DNA of 40,260 nt from Chloroflexi bacterium CSP1-4 (GCA_001443375.1 LDXM01000025.1:1-40260); one strand, 5' to 3'. Counted from the stretch's first letter, positions 6,683-15,977 are shown. Notes: generated by a model from the letters alone, not told the origin. Program-made: numbers and translations.

Positions 6683-8332
6683 ATGACCGCCTTACGACCC
6701 GCCGACCTCGTCTTGCGCGGAGGCGCCGTCCACACCGTCGATCCCGCTCGTCCGCGGGCGCAGGCCGTGGCCGTGCGTGGCGGCCGCATCGTCGCCGTCG
6801 GGACGGACGCGGACGTCGGGGAGCACATGGGCCCCCGCACCCGGGTCGTGGAGCTGCGTGGCCGCACGCTCCTGCCGGGCTTCCAGGACGCGCACGTGCA
6901 CGCCGTCACGGCCGGCCTGGATCGCCTGCGCTGCGACCTGCGCGGCGGCGCCGACGACGCGGAGACGTACCTGGCGCGCGTCGGGGAGTACGCCGCCGCC
7001 CACCCGGAGCGGCGCTGGATCGTCGGAGGCGGCTGGGCGATGGGCGCCTTCCCGGGCGGCACCCCGGACCGGGGCCTGCTCGACGCCGTCGTCCCCGATC
7101 GCCCGGTCTGCCTCGACAACAGAGACGGCCACGGCGTCTGGGTGAACAGCCGCGCCCTGGAGCTGGCGGGCATCGACCGTCACACGCCCGACCCGGTCGA
7201 CGGCCGCATCGAGCGCGACGCCGACGGCCAGCCGCAGGGGACCCTGCACGAGGGAGCCACCGCGCTCATCGAACGACACATCCCCCAGCCGACCGCGGAG
7301 GAGTGGCTCGCCTCGGCGCGCCTCGGCCAGGCCGAGCTGCACCGGCTGGGCATCACCGCCTGGCAGGAGACGAGCGGCTACGAGACGGACCTGGGGGCCT
7401 ACCGGACCCTGGCGGAACGGGGCGAGCTGACCGCGCGCGTCGTGGTCGCCCAGCGCTGGCAGCGCGACGCCGGGCTGGAGCAGCTCGACGCGTTCGCGGC
7501 CCGGCGCGACCGGAGCCGCATCGGGCGCCTGCGGGCGGACCGCCTGAAGATCCTGCTCGACGGCGTGCTCGAGAACTTCACGGGCGCGATGCTCGAGCCC
7601 TACCTCGATGCCAACGGGTCCCCGACGACCAACCGCGGGCTCCTGTTCCTCGAGCCGGTGCTGCTGCGCGAGGTGGTGCGCCGCGCCGACGGGCTCGGCT
7701 TCCACGTCCACGTCCACGCCATCGGGGACCGCGCCGTGCGCGAGGCGCTCGACGCCTTCGAGGCGGCAAGTGCAAGCAACCCCGCCCGCGACCGGCGCCA
7801 CACGATCGCCCACATCCAGGTCATCCATCCGGCCGACCTGGCCCGATTCGCGGCCCTCGGCGTGGTCGCCAACGGGCAGCCCTACTGGGCCGTCAGCGAG
7901 CGCCAGATGGATGTGCTGACGATCCCGTTCCTGGGGCCCGAACGGACGGGCTGGCAGTACCCGTTCGGCTCGCTGCTCCGCGCCGGGGCGCGGCTCGCCT
8001 TCGGCAGCGACTGGGCGGTCAGCACCCCGAACCCGCTGGAGGAGATCGAGGTCGCCGTCCGCCGCGTCTCCCCGGATGACCGGCACGCGGCCGCGTTCCT
8101 GCCCCACGAGCGGATCACGCTCAGGGCGGCCGTGGAGGCGTTCACGCTGGGCGCCGCGTACGTCAACGGTCTCGATGAAGAGACCGGCACCATCACCGCC
8201 GGCAAGCTGGCCGACCTGGCCGTCCTCGACCGCGACCTCTTCGCGCCGGGGACGCTGCCCGACGACGCCCGCGTGCTGCTGACATTGGTCGAGGGCGCGC
8301 CGGTCTTCGAGGATCCCGCGCTGGAAGGTTGA
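6683..8332 (+). CDS. Amidohydrolase of the YtcJ/AepA type
   Basis: A 549-aa metal-dependent hydrolase of the amidohydrolase superfamily, YtcJ-like branch, of usual length and apparently cytoplasmic. Motifs in order: N-terminal beta domain with LVLRGGAVHTVD, metal-binding GFQDAHVH, KILLDGVLEN (position of the bridging Lys region), FHVHVHAIGDRAV, HIQ, GSDW, and the closing TITAGKLADLAVLD. The substrate of this branch is rarely known; exported or environmental amides and N-substituted amino acids have been proposed for relatives. It ends 2 bp from the convergent oxidase gene. Confidence 0.86.
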   Translation: MTALRPADLVLRGGAVHTVDPARPRAQAVAVRGGRIVAVGTDADVGEHMGPRTRVVELRGRTLLPGFQDAHVHAVTAGLDRLRCDLRGGADDAETYLARVGEYAAAHPERRWIVGGGWAMGAFPGGTPDRGLLDAVVPDRPVCLDNRDGHGVWVNSRALELAGIDRHTPDPVDGRIERDADGQPQGTLHEGATALIERHIPQPTAEEWLASARLGQAELHRLGITAWQETSGYETDLGAYRTLAERGELTARVVVAQRWQRDAGLEQLDAFAARRDRSRIGRLRADRLKILLDGVLENFTGAMLEPYLDANGSPTTNRGLLFLEPVLLREVVRRADGLGFHVHVHAIGDRAVREALDAFEAASASNPARDRRHTIAHIQVIHPADLARFAALGVVANGQPYWAVSERQMDVLTIPFLGPERTGWQYPFGSLLRAGARLAFGSDWAVSTPNPLEEIEVAVRRVSPDDRHAAAFLPHERITLRAAVEAFTLGAAYVNGLDEETGTITAGKLADLAVLDRDLFAPGTLPDDARVLLTLVEGAPVFEDPALEG

Positions 8333-8334
8333 GC

Positions 8335-9372
8335 TCAGCGCACGCGGTCGCGCGTGACGGCCGCCACCGTCGGGCAGCCGAGCAGCGCCATGGCCGCCTC
8401 CACCTCCTCGCGCAGCAGCTCGACCGCCCGCGTCACGCCGGCCTCGCCCGCCGCGGCCAGCGCGTACAGGAAGGGCCGGCCCAGGAAGACCGCCCGGGCA
8501 CCCAGCGCGAGCGCCATGACCACGTCCGTGCCACGCCGCACGCCGCCGTCCAGGTAGACCTCGGCCCGCCCGTCCACCGCGGCCACGACCTCCTCGAGGA
8601 CGTCGATCGTGGCGGGGACCCGGTCGAGCTGACGCCCGCCGTGGTTCGAGACGATGACCGCCGACGCACCGTGCTCGACGGCCAGGCGCGCGTCCTCTCC
8701 GCCGAGGATGCCCTTGAGCACGAGCGGCAGGTCCGAGAGGGAGCGCAGCCAGGCCAGGTCGTCCCAGTCGAGCGAGGCGTCCATGAGGCCGCCGATGACG
8801 TCGATGAACTGCGCGCCCTCCGTGTGCGGCACGTTGCCCAGGCCACCGGTCTCGGTCAGGGGGTGGCGCCGCTCGCGCTCCCGGATGCCCGGCCGCGGCA
8901 GGTCCACGGTGAGCACGATGGCCCGGTATCCGGCTTCGGCGGCGCGCCGGACGAGCTGCTCGGCGATGCGCCGGTCCTGCTGGACGTAGAGCTGGAACCA
9001 GCGCAGACCCCTGCCCACCGCGGCGACGGTCTCGAGCGAGCGGGAGGAGAAGGTCGAGAGCACGTAGGGCAGCCCCGTGCGCCCGGCCACCCGGGCCGGC
9101 ACGACCTCACCCTCCGGATGGGCCAGCCCCTGTAACGCCACCGGCGCGACGCCGACCGGCAAGGAGATCCGCTCGCCCAGGATGGTCGTCGCGGTATCCA
9201 CCCGCGAGACGTCCACGAGGACCCGCGGCCGCAGGAAGCGGCGGCGGAAGGCGGCCTCGTTCTCGCGCAGCGTCACCTCGTCCCAGGCGCCACCGGCGTA
9301 GTAGCCCCAGGCCTCGGGTGAGAGCGCCTCGCGGGCCAGGGCCTCGAAGTCGGCCAGGGCGTGGACGTCCAT
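8335..9372 (-). CDS. FMN-dependent alpha-hydroxy-acid oxidase/dehydrogenase
   Basis: A 345-aa TIM-barrel flavoprotein of the lactate/glycolate oxidase family, which oxidises 2-hydroxy acids to 2-oxo acids. Motifs: YYAGGAWDE near the N-terminus, LPVGVAPVALQGLAHPEGE, WFQLYVQQD, LTVDLPRPGIRERE, VLKGILGGEDA (FMN phosphate-side Lys), the catalytic His/Arg in SNHGGRQLD, and YLDGGVRRGTDV/LGRPFLY. The ATG at 9372 shares its A with the stop of the upstream PLP decarboxylase gene, indicating translational coupling; an upstream in-frame extension is antisense artefact. Slightly shorter than lactate oxidases. Substrate unknown. Confidence 0.87.
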   Translation of the reverse strand: MDVHALADFEALAREALSPEAWGYYAGGAWDEVTLRENEAAFRRRFLRPRVLVDVSRVDTATTILGERISLPVGVAPVALQGLAHPEGEVVPARVAGRTGLPYVLSTFSSRSLETVAAVGRGLRWFQLYVQQDRRIAEQLVRRAAEAGYRAIVLTVDLPRPGIRERERRHPLTETGGLGNVPHTEGAQFIDVIGGLMDASLDWDDLAWLRSLSDLPLVLKGILGGEDARLAVEHGASAVIVSNHGGRQLDRVPATIDVLEEVVAAVDGRAEVYLDGGVRRGTDVVMALALGARAVFLGRPFLYALAAAGEAGVTRAVELLREEVEAAMALLGCPTVAAVTRDRVR

Positions 9373-10646
9373 CAGTCGGCCCTCCCGGCGCCCGCGTCGG
9401 ACCGCTCGAGGAAGAGCGCCGGGGCGGTCGGTCGCAGGCAGTGGTCGGTCGACATCGCCTGCTCGTAGCCGCCGGCGTTGAGGAGCGCCACGATGTCGCC
9501 CTCGCGGACCGGCGCCATCGGGTAGTCCTCGGCGAAGACGTCGCCGGCCTCGTTGATGTGGCCGGCCACGGTGACGCGCTGCGTGCGTGGCGCGTCGGCC
9601 GCCCGGCACACGACGACCTCCTGCGCGAAGCGGTAGATGAAATAGCCGCACAGGACGTTCCAGCCCAGATCCAGGCCGACGAACGTCGTGCCGCCGCGCT
9701 CCTCCACGGTCACCACCTCGCCGAGCAGGATCGCGGTGTCCTTGACCATGTGGTCGCCGGGCTCCAGGGCCACGGCGACGCCGAGGGGGCCCAGGTGCCG
9801 CCGGATCACGGCGGCGTATGCGTCGAGGTCGATCGGCCGCTCGTGCTCCCGTGCCGGGCGGCCCAGCCCGCCGCCCACGTTGACCTCGGCCAGCGGGCAG
9901 CCGAGCTGGAGCAGCCGGCGGGCCATCGCCGTGGCCGACGCCAGCGCCACCTCGAAGGCGGGCAGGCCGTCGCCCAGCCAGCCGGATCCGGCATGGAAGT
10001 GGAGCGTGTCGATGGTCAGGTCATGGCGCCGTGCCACGGCCACCGCCTCGTCGAGCCGGTCGGCGTAGATGCCGAACTTCGTGGGCCGCTCGCCGCTGTA
10101 GGCGAGGCCGTCGTGGTAGCCGGCGCCGGCCGAGGGGTTGACCCGCAGGCCCACGGTCGTGCCGGGCGCACGCCGCCCCACGCGCTCGAGCTGGCTGATC
10201 GCGTCGAGGTTGAGGTGGACGCCGGCCGGCAGCAGCACGTCCAGGTCGCGCTCGGAGACGTTCGTGCCCGTGAAGCTGATCTCGTCGGCGCGCCAGCCGT
10301 GGGCCAGGGCGTGCGTCACCTCGCCCGGCGAGCAGGCGTCGATGCCCACGCTGCCCGGCTCCCCCGGACCTCCCAGCCCGCGCAGGGTGGCCAGCACCGC
10401 AGGCTCGCGGTTCGCCTTCAGCGCGAAGCGCAGCCGGTGCGCCAGCCCGGTCCCGTCCAGCGCCGCGTGGAGCGCCCCGGCATTCTCGCGCACGCGCTCC
10501 AGGTCGTACACGTAGAGGGGCGTCGTCCCGGCGCGGGCGAGCGCTTCCGCATCACGGCCGGCGATGCGCAGGCGGCCGTCCACGGCCTCCAGGCCCGGAC
10601 GCTCCCACCAGGCGCGAATGCGCGGCGAGGGGATCGTGGCGGTCAT
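9372..10646 (-). CDS. PLP-dependent decarboxylase, diaminopimelate-decarboxylase fold (fold III)
   Basis: A 424-aa fold-III PLP enzyme related to LysA. The PLP lysine is in RFALKANREP; other motifs are the segment TLHFHAGSGW, NVGGGLGRP and LEPGDHM. In LysA the substrate-binding and active-site-donating segment reads CES(G/D)D; here the equivalent AGHINEAGD carries Asn instead of the catalytic Cys, and the C-terminal Tyr segment is GYEQAMSTDH. It is therefore probably not a canonical diaminopimelate decarboxylase. The ATG at 10646 lies 6 nt after a TACGCT box and has no ribosome binding site. It is coupled to the hydroxyacid oxidase gene, which suggests consecutive steps in one pathway. Confidence 0.8.
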   Translation of the reverse strand: MTATIPSPRIRAWWERPGLEAVDGRLRIAGRDAEALARAGTTPLYVYDLERVRENAGALHAALDGTGLAHRLRFALKANREPAVLATLRGLGGPGEPGSVGIDACSPGEVTHALAHGWRADEISFTGTNVSERDLDVLLPAGVHLNLDAISQLERVGRRAPGTTVGLRVNPSAGAGYHDGLAYSGERPTKFGIYADRLDEAVAVARRHDLTIDTLHFHAGSGWLGDGLPAFEVALASATAMARRLLQLGCPLAEVNVGGGLGRPAREHERPIDLDAYAAVIRRHLGPLGVAVALEPGDHMVKDTAILLGEVVTVEERGGTTFVGLDLGWNVLCGYFIYRFAQEVVVCRAADAPRTQRVTVAGHINEAGDVFAEDYPMAPVREGDIVALLNAGGYEQAMSTDHCLRPTAPALFLERSDAGAGRAD

Positions 10647-10652
10647 GCGGCC

Positions 10653-10658
10653 AGCGTA
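10653..10658 (-). promoter_or_regulatory. -10 box of a leaderless promoter for the PLP decarboxylase/oxidase operon
   Basis: Minus-strand TACGCT lies 6 nt before the ATG at 10646. No Shine-Dalgarno sequence is present. Confidence 0.5.
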
Positions 10659-10696
10659 GCCGAAGCGTTGTCGAGACGGCGCTCGGGGCGACCGGC

Positions 10697-10702
10697 TAGC
10701 AT
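10697..10702 (+). promoter_or_regulatory. -10 box (TAGCAT) for the aquaporin gene
   Basis: TAGCAT at 10697-10702 would give a leader of about 37 nt carrying GGAGG at 10731-10735, 10 nt before the ATG at 10746. It is a normal leadered start divergent from the leaderless decarboxylase promoter 39 bp away. Confidence 0.4.
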
Positions 10703-10745
10703 GGCGCCGACCCAGGCCCGGATGGATCGAGGAGGCCCAGACCCG

Positions 10746-11423
10746 ATGGATCGCACCCTGCGCCCCGCGCTCGTCGCGGAGGCGATCGGAACGTTCATCT
10801 TCTTCACCGTGGGCGCCGGCGCCGTCGTCGTCACGACCTACGCCGGTGGCGGTGGCGGGCTGGTCGGCGTGGCCCTTGCTCACGGCCTCGTGCTGGCCGT
10901 TCTCGTCTCCGCGTTCGGGGCCGTCTCGGGCGGCCACTTCAACCCCGCCGTCACCGCGGCCGTGCTGGTGGCCGGCAAGATCCCCGCCGCCCGAGCCGGC
11001 TGGTACATCGTGGCCCAGGCGGCCGGCGCGCTGGCGGCCGGCCTCCTGCTGCGCGCCGTCTTCAGCGAGGCCGTCTGGAGCCCCACCCACCTCGGCACGC
11101 CCGCGCTCGGCGCGGACATCTCGCCGGTCATGGGCATCGTCATCGAGCTCGTCACGACGCTCCTGCTCGTCTTCGCGGTCCTGGGCACCGCCGTGGATCC
11201 GCGCGGCCCGAAGATCGGCGGACTGGCCATCGGGCTGGCCATCGCCGCGGACATCCTCTTCGCCGGGCCCCTCACCGGCGCGGCCATGAACCCGGCGCGC
11301 TGGTTCGGGCCAGCGGTCGCGGCCGGGTTCTTCGACGACTGGTACGTCTGGCTCGTCGGCCCGCTGGCCGCTTCGGTCGTGGCCGGCCTCCTCTGGCGCT
11401 ACGTCTTCGCCGAGGAGAGCTGA
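10746..11423 (+). CDS. Aquaporin / MIP family channel
   Basis: A 225-aa major-intrinsic-protein channel with six membrane helices, passing water or small neutral solutes such as glycerol. The two half-helix signatures are complete: GHFNPAVTA in the first repeat and the NPA box in AAMNPARWFGPA in the second. The start at 10746 has GGAGG 10 nt upstream; the very long open frame extending leftwards to 9318 is antisense to the decarboxylase gene. Selectivity residues cannot be ranked from sequence alone with certainty; the ending AMNPARWFGPA is the aquaporin rather than the glycerol-facilitator (NPARD) form. Confidence 0.88.
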   Translation: MDRTLRPALVAEAIGTFIFFTVGAGAVVVTTYAGGGGGLVGVALAHGLVLAVLVSAFGAVSGGHFNPAVTAAVLVAGKIPAARAGWYIVAQAAGALAAGLLLRAVFSEAVWSPTHLGTPALGADISPVMGIVIELVTTLLLVFAVLGTAVDPRGPKIGGLAIGLAIAADILFAGPLTGAAMNPARWFGPAVAAGFFDDWYVWLVGPLAASVVAGLLWRYVFAEES

Positions 11424-11538
11424 ACCCACGCTCCGCCGCCTCCGCCCGCGCCACCCGGTCGACCTGCTCCTGACGCTGGCGCCGCTGCGCCACGGCGGGG
11501 GCGACCCGACGATCCGCTTCCAGGGCCGCACGGAGGTC

Positions 11539-12336
11539 GTGCGGGCGACCCGGACCCCCGAGGGCCCGGCGACCGAGCGCCTGTGCCACCTGGGCGACGA
11601 GGTCGAGATCGAGGCCTGGGGGCCGGGGGCCGAGTGGGCACTCGACGCCGCGCCCGACCTGGTCGGCGAGCGCGACGATCCCGAGCCCTTGCGGCCCGAG
11701 CACCCGCTGCTGCGCGATCTCGTGCGGCGCCTGCCTGGCCTGCGCATGGGGCGTTCGAACGCCGTCTTCGAGGCGCTCGTGCCGGCCATCCTCGAGCAGA
11801 AGATCACGGGGCTGGAGGCGGGCCGCGTGCGGCGTCGGCTCCTGCAGCGCTACGGAGAGCCTGCGCCGGGGCCGGTGGACGTGGCTGCCGGTCTGCTCGT
11901 GCCACCGCCGCCGGAGTCCCTGGCCGCCCTCCCCTACCACGCCTTCCACCCCCTGGGGCTGGAGCGGCGGCGGGCCGAGACGATCATCCGCCTGGCCGCT
12001 CGCGCCACGGCGCTCGAGGCGCTCGTGGCCCGGCCGCCGGACGAGGCCCGCACCCGGCTGGAGACGCTGCCGGGCATCGGGCCATGGACCGCCGCCGAGA
12101 CGGCCCGCATCGCGCTCGGCGACCCGGATGCCGTCAGCGTTGGCGACTTCCACCTGCCCAACCTGGTCTGCTGGGCCCTGGCCGGAGAGCCGCGCGGCGA
12201 CGACCGGCGCATGCTCGAGCTGCTCGAGCCCTACGTGGGTCAGCGCGGCCGCGTGCAGCGCCTCCTCGAGGCCTCGGGGATCTCCGCGCCGCGCTTCGGG
12301 CCACGCATGGCGGCGCGCTCCATCGAGGGGATCTGA
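11539..12336 (+). CDS. DNA-3-methyladenine glycosylase, AlkA type
   Basis: An HhH-GPD base excision glycosylase that removes alkylated bases. The helix-hairpin-helix is LETLPGIGPWTAAETARIAL and the catalytic Asp is in AVSVGDFHLPN; AILEQKITG is the conserved helix before it. The coordinates use the first standard start (GTG 11539), but family similarity clearly begins earlier: the same frame upstream reads RPRHPVDLLLTLAPLRHGGG, and the frame is open from 11290 without any ATG, GTG or TTG. So either a CTG (11464, 11467 or 11473) starts the protein, or the assembled sequence carries a frameshift near 11430. It follows the aquaporin gene by fewer than 120 bp. Confidence 0.72.
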   Translation: MRATRTPEGPATERLCHLGDEVEIEAWGPGAEWALDAAPDLVGERDDPEPLRPEHPLLRDLVRRLPGLRMGRSNAVFEALVPAILEQKITGLEAGRVRRRLLQRYGEPAPGPVDVAAGLLVPPPPESLAALPYHAFHPLGLERRRAETIIRLAARATALEALVARPPDEARTRLETLPGIGPWTAAETARIALGDPDAVSVGDFHLPNLVCWALAGEPRGDDRRMLELLEPYVGQRGRVQRLLEASGISAPRFGPRMAARSIEGI

Positions 12337-12509
12337 CCCGGTCCTGCGAGTGCCGGCGCTCCCCGGGCGATGTGCCATTCGGCCCTGTCCAACCCTTAGC
12401 GCAGCGGTTCAGATTGGCGACGGCCCGCGCGCGGCCCCCGACCACGCGCGTCCCCCGCGTCCGCAGCGGGCCGTGTCGTACGTCGACCCAGCGCCGGAGA
12501 CCGCCGACC
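12337..12509. other. Leader region of the NXR-like operon
   Basis: No gene. It contains GCCATTCGGCCC at 12374-12385, a 12-nt string found identically at 4778-4789 where it forms part of the operator-like palindrome region. GGAG at 12496-12499 serves the GTG at 12510. I see no clear TANNNT/-35 pair. Confidence 0.4.
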
Positions 12510-15500
12510 GTGCCACGCCTGACCCGTCGGGAGTTCCTCGCCGCCGCGGCCGCCGGCAGCGCCACCCTCGCCGTGGTGCTCGCCGCGCAGCGCCGCTCGC
12601 CCTTCGCCCTCCTCCAACCCGTCGACGTGGCCGACCCGCTGGCCGCTTACCCGGAGCGGGGCTGGGAGGACGTCTACCGCGACCAGTACCGCTACGACGG
12701 CTCGTACACCTTCGTCTGCTCGCCCAACGACACCCATTCCTGCCGGCTGCGGGCGATGGTGCGCAACGGGGTGGTGATGCGCACCGAGCAGAACTACGAC
12801 GTGGGGCGCTACGCCGACCTGTACGGGAACACCGCCACGGCGGCCTGGCACCCGCGCGGCTGCGCCAAGGGCTACCAGGTCCATCGGCGCGTCTACGGCC
12901 CGTTCCGCCTCAGGTACCCGCTCCTCCGCAAGGGCTGGAAGGCGTGGGCCGACGACGGCTTCCCCTACCTGACCCCGGAGCTGCGCTCGAAGTACCTGTT
13001 CGACGCACGCGGCTCCGACGAGCTGGTGCGCGCCTCCTGGGAGGACGCCCAGCGATACTTCGCGAAGGGCCTGGTGGCGATCGCGCGGACGTACAGCGGC
13101 GACGAGGGCCGCCGGCGCCTGGAAGTCGAGGGCTACCCGCCCGAGATGCTCGACGCCATGGGCGGGGCGGGCACGCGCACGCTGAAGTTCCGCGGCGGCA
13201 TGGGCCTCCTGGGTGTCATCGGCAAGTACGGCATGTACCGCTTCGGCAACATGATGGCCCTGCTCGACGCCGACATCCGGGGCGTCGGGTCGGAGGAGGC
13301 GAAGGGCGGCCGGCTCTGGTCCAACTACACCTGGCACGGCGACCAGGCGCCGGGCTTCCCCTACGTCCACGGCCTCCAGTCGGCCGACGTCGACTTCAAC
13401 GACCTGCGCTTCTCGAAGCTCTCCATCCAGATCGGCAAGAACCTCGTCGAGAACAAGATGGCCGAGTCGCACTTCTTCATCGAGACGATGGAGCGTGGCG
13501 GCAAGATCGTGACCATCACGCCCGAGTACAGCCCGCCGGCGACCAAGGCCGACTACTGGATCCCCATCCGCCCCGCCACCGACGCGGCGCTCTTCCTGGG
13601 CATCACCAAGCTGCTCATGGACAGCGGCCGCTACGACGCCGACTTCGTACGCCGCTTCACCGACCTGCCCATGCTCATCCGGACCGACACCGGGCGTCGC
13701 GTCCGCGCGGCGGAGCTCTTCCCCGGCTACCAGCCCGGCCTGACCAGGGAGGGCGCGTCCTTCAGGCGCCAGGGGCTCATGCCCGAGCAATACGAGAAGC
13801 TCGGCGACTTCGTCGTCTGGGATGAGGGGCGGCGCGCCCCGGCGGCGGTGACACGTGACGACGTCGGCGAGCGCCTCGACGAAAAGGGCATCCGTCCAGC
13901 CCTCGAGTGGAGCGGCGCGCTCAAGCTGGCCGACGGGACCGTAGTCGAGGCCACGACCACCTGGACGGCCTACCGCGCGCACCTCGAGGACTACGACCTC
14001 GACACGGTGGTCGAGATCACCGGCTCACCGCGCGAGCTGATCGAGCGCCTCGCGACCGACATCGCGACGATCAAGCCCGCTTCGGCGCACGTCGGCGAGG
14101 GCGTCAACCACTGGTTCCATGCGACGCTCGCCAATCGGGCGACCTACCTGCCCTTCATGCTCACGGGCAACATCGGCCGGCCAGGCGCAGGTGTCTACAC
14201 CTGGGCCGGCAACTACAAGAGCGCCCTCTTCCAGGGCCACCCGACGACGGGCCCCGGCTTCAAGGGCTGGATCGCCGAGGACCCCTTCGCGCCCAACCTC
14301 GACCCCGGCGTCTCCGGCTCGGAGATCAAGGCCCACCTCTACGGCTACGGCGAGGAGCCGGCCTACTGGAACCACGGCGATCGGCCGCTGGTGGTCGAGA
14401 CGCCCCGCTTCGGGCGCAAGGTCTTCACCGGCAAGAGCCACATGCCCACGCCCACGAAGGCGATCTGGACCACCAACGTCAACCTGCTCAACAACGCCAA
14501 GCACCACTACGAGATGATCCGCAACGTCAACCCGCGGATCGACCTCATCGCCACCACCGACATCGAGATGACCTCCTCGGTCGAGTACGCCGACTTCGCC
14601 TTCCCGGCCACCTCCTGGATGGAGTCGGGCACGCACGAGGTGACCGCCTCCTGCTCCAACCCGTTCCTGCAGGTCTGGGGTCGCGCCGAGGGGGGCATCG
14701 CGCCGCTCTACGAGTCGAAGGACGACGCGCGCATCCTGGCCGAGCAGGCCCGTGCCCTGGGCGAGGAGCTGGGCGACGGGCGCTTCGCCGACTACTGGAA
14801 GTTCCTCCTCGAGGGCAAGGAGGACGTCTACATCCAGCGCCTCCTCGACGCCTCGGTGACCACCAGCGGCTACCGGCTCGACGACATCATGGCCGGCAAG
14901 TACGGCGAGCCGGGTGCCGCGCTGATGCTCTTCCGGACCTACCCGCGCATCCCCTTCCACGAGCAGATCGGCGAGAGCCTGCCCTTCTTCACCGACACGG
15001 GCCGGCTCAACAGCTACTGCGACATCCCCGAGGCGCTCGAGTACGGCGAGAACTTCGTGGTCCACCGCGAGAGCCCCGAGGCGACGCCGTACCTGCCCAA
15101 CGTCATCGTCTCCTCCAACCCGCTGGTCCGACCGGAGGACTACGGCATCCCCTGGGACGCGCTCGACGCGGACCAGCGCACCGTGCGCAACGTGCGCCTG
15201 CCCTGGGAGGCCGTGAAGCGGACCAAGAACCCGCTCTGGGAGCAGGGCTACTCGTTCTTCTGCCTCACGCCCAAGACCCGCCACCGGGTGCACTCGAGCT
15301 GGAGCACCAGCGACTGGACGCTCCTCTGGGACTCCAACTTCGCCGACCCCTACCGGGCCGATCCGCGCAGCCCGTGGGTCGGCGAGCACCAGCTCCACAT
15401 CAACCCCGAGACGGCGCGGGAGCTGGGCATCGCGGACGGCGACTACGTCTACGTCGACGCCAACCCGCTCGACCGGCCCTACATCGGCTGGAAGCCGGAC

Positions 15501-15977
15501 GACCCGTTCTACCGGGTGGCGCGGCTGATGCTGCGTGCCAAGTACAACCCGGCCTATCCGCGCGGCGTGGTGATGACCAAGCACGGGGCCTTCCAGGCCA
15601 CCGAGCGGTCCGTGCGCGCGCACGAGACACGGCCCGACGGCCGAGCGCTCTCTGAAGGCACGGGCTACCAGGCCAACCTGCGCTACGGCAGCCAGCAGTC
15701 GGTCACGCGCGACTGGTCGATGCCCATGCACCAGACGGACAGCCTCTTCCACAAGGCGAAGGACGCCACCGCCTTCCTGTTCGGCTACGAGAACGACAAC
15801 CACGCCCTGAACACGGTCCCCAAGGAAACCCTGGTCAAGGTCACCAAGGCCGAGGACGGCGGGCTGGGCGGGCGCGGTCCGTGGCTACCGGGTACCGAGG
15901 GCAGGTCGCCCGGTGGCGAGGATGCGGCGATGAAACGCTACCTGGCCGGGACGCTCGGCCCCAGGAAGCGCCCATGA
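12510..15977 (+). CDS. Molybdopterin oxidoreductase catalytic (alpha) subunit, periplasmic NxrA-like
   Basis: A 1155-aa type II DMSO-reductase-family subunit binding bis-MGD and one Fe-S cluster. Residues 1-30 are a Tat signal (RREFL with the twin Arg at 6-7), so the enzyme is exported folded. The Fe-S motif is Cys70-x3-Asp74-x3-Cys78 with Cys118 (CSPNDTHSC and PRGCAKG): the NarG His is Cys and one NarG Cys is Asp. The presumed Mo ligand is Asp278 in NYTWHGDQAPGFP. Stretches such as DLRFSKLSIQIGKNLVENKM and ADYWIPIRP recall NxrA of Nitrospira and anammox bacteria, and the length fits. The GTG start has GGAG upstream. Its stop overlaps the next start (ATGA). Nitrite oxidation or nitrate reduction is likely; perchlorate/chlorate-like activity is possible. 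Confidence 0.87.
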   Translation: MPRLTRREFLAAAAAGSATLAVVLAAQRRSPFALLQPVDVADPLAAYPERGWEDVYRDQYRYDGSYTFVCSPNDTHSCRLRAMVRNGVVMRTEQNYDVGRYADLYGNTATAAWHPRGCAKGYQVHRRVYGPFRLRYPLLRKGWKAWADDGFPYLTPELRSKYLFDARGSDELVRASWEDAQRYFAKGLVAIARTYSGDEGRRRLEVEGYPPEMLDAMGGAGTRTLKFRGGMGLLGVIGKYGMYRFGNMMALLDADIRGVGSEEAKGGRLWSNYTWHGDQAPGFPYVHGLQSADVDFNDLRFSKLSIQIGKNLVENKMAESHFFIETMERGGKIVTITPEYSPPATKADYWIPIRPATDAALFLGITKLLMDSGRYDADFVRRFTDLPMLIRTDTGRRVRAAELFPGYQPGLTREGASFRRQGLMPEQYEKLGDFVVWDEGRRAPAAVTRDDVGERLDEKGIRPALEWSGALKLADGTVVEATTTWTAYRAHLEDYDLDTVVEITGSPRELIERLATDIATIKPASAHVGEGVNHWFHATLANRATYLPFMLTGNIGRPGAGVYTWAGNYKSALFQGHPTTGPGFKGWIAEDPFAPNLDPGVSGSEIKAHLYGYGEEPAYWNHGDRPLVVETPRFGRKVFTGKSHMPTPTKAIWTTNVNLLNNAKHHYEMIRNVNPRIDLIATTDIEMTSSVEYADFAFPATSWMESGTHEVTASCSNPFLQVWGRAEGGIAPLYESKDDARILAEQARALGEELGDGRFADYWKFLLEGKEDVYIQRLLDASVTTSGYRLDDIMAGKYGEPGAALMLFRTYPRIPFHEQIGESLPFFTDTGRLNSYCDIPEALEYGENFVVHRESPEATPYLPNVIVSSNPLVRPEDYGIPWDALDADQRTVRNVRLPWEAVKRTKNPLWEQGYSFFCLTPKTRHRVHSSWSTSDWTLLWDSNFADPYRADPRSPWVGEHQLHINPETARELGIADGDYVYVDANPLDRPYIGWKPDDPFYRVARLMLRAKYNPAYPRGVVMTKHGAFQATERSVRAHETRPDGRALSEGTGYQANLRYGSQQSVTRDWSMPMHQTDSLFHKAKDATAFLFGYENDNHALNTVPKETLVKVTKAEDGGLGGRGPWLPGTEGRSPGGEDAAMKRYLAGTLGPRKRP

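Noticed and set aside
9372-11807. An 811-codon open frame on the minus strand
   Set aside because: Only its part from 10646 down is the PLP decarboxylase; the upstream 380 codons are antisense to the clear aquaporin gene and have no protein-like pattern.
11583-12509. Open frame extending the alpha subunit upstream by about 300 codons
   Set aside because: It is Arg/Ala-rich shadow of the AlkA gene; a Tat signal and GGAG mark GTG 12510 as the start.
12396-15803. Long antisense open frames of 528 and 592 codons opposite the alpha gene
   Set aside because: Composition is that of antisense high-GC coding DNA; the sense strand carries all conserved motifs.
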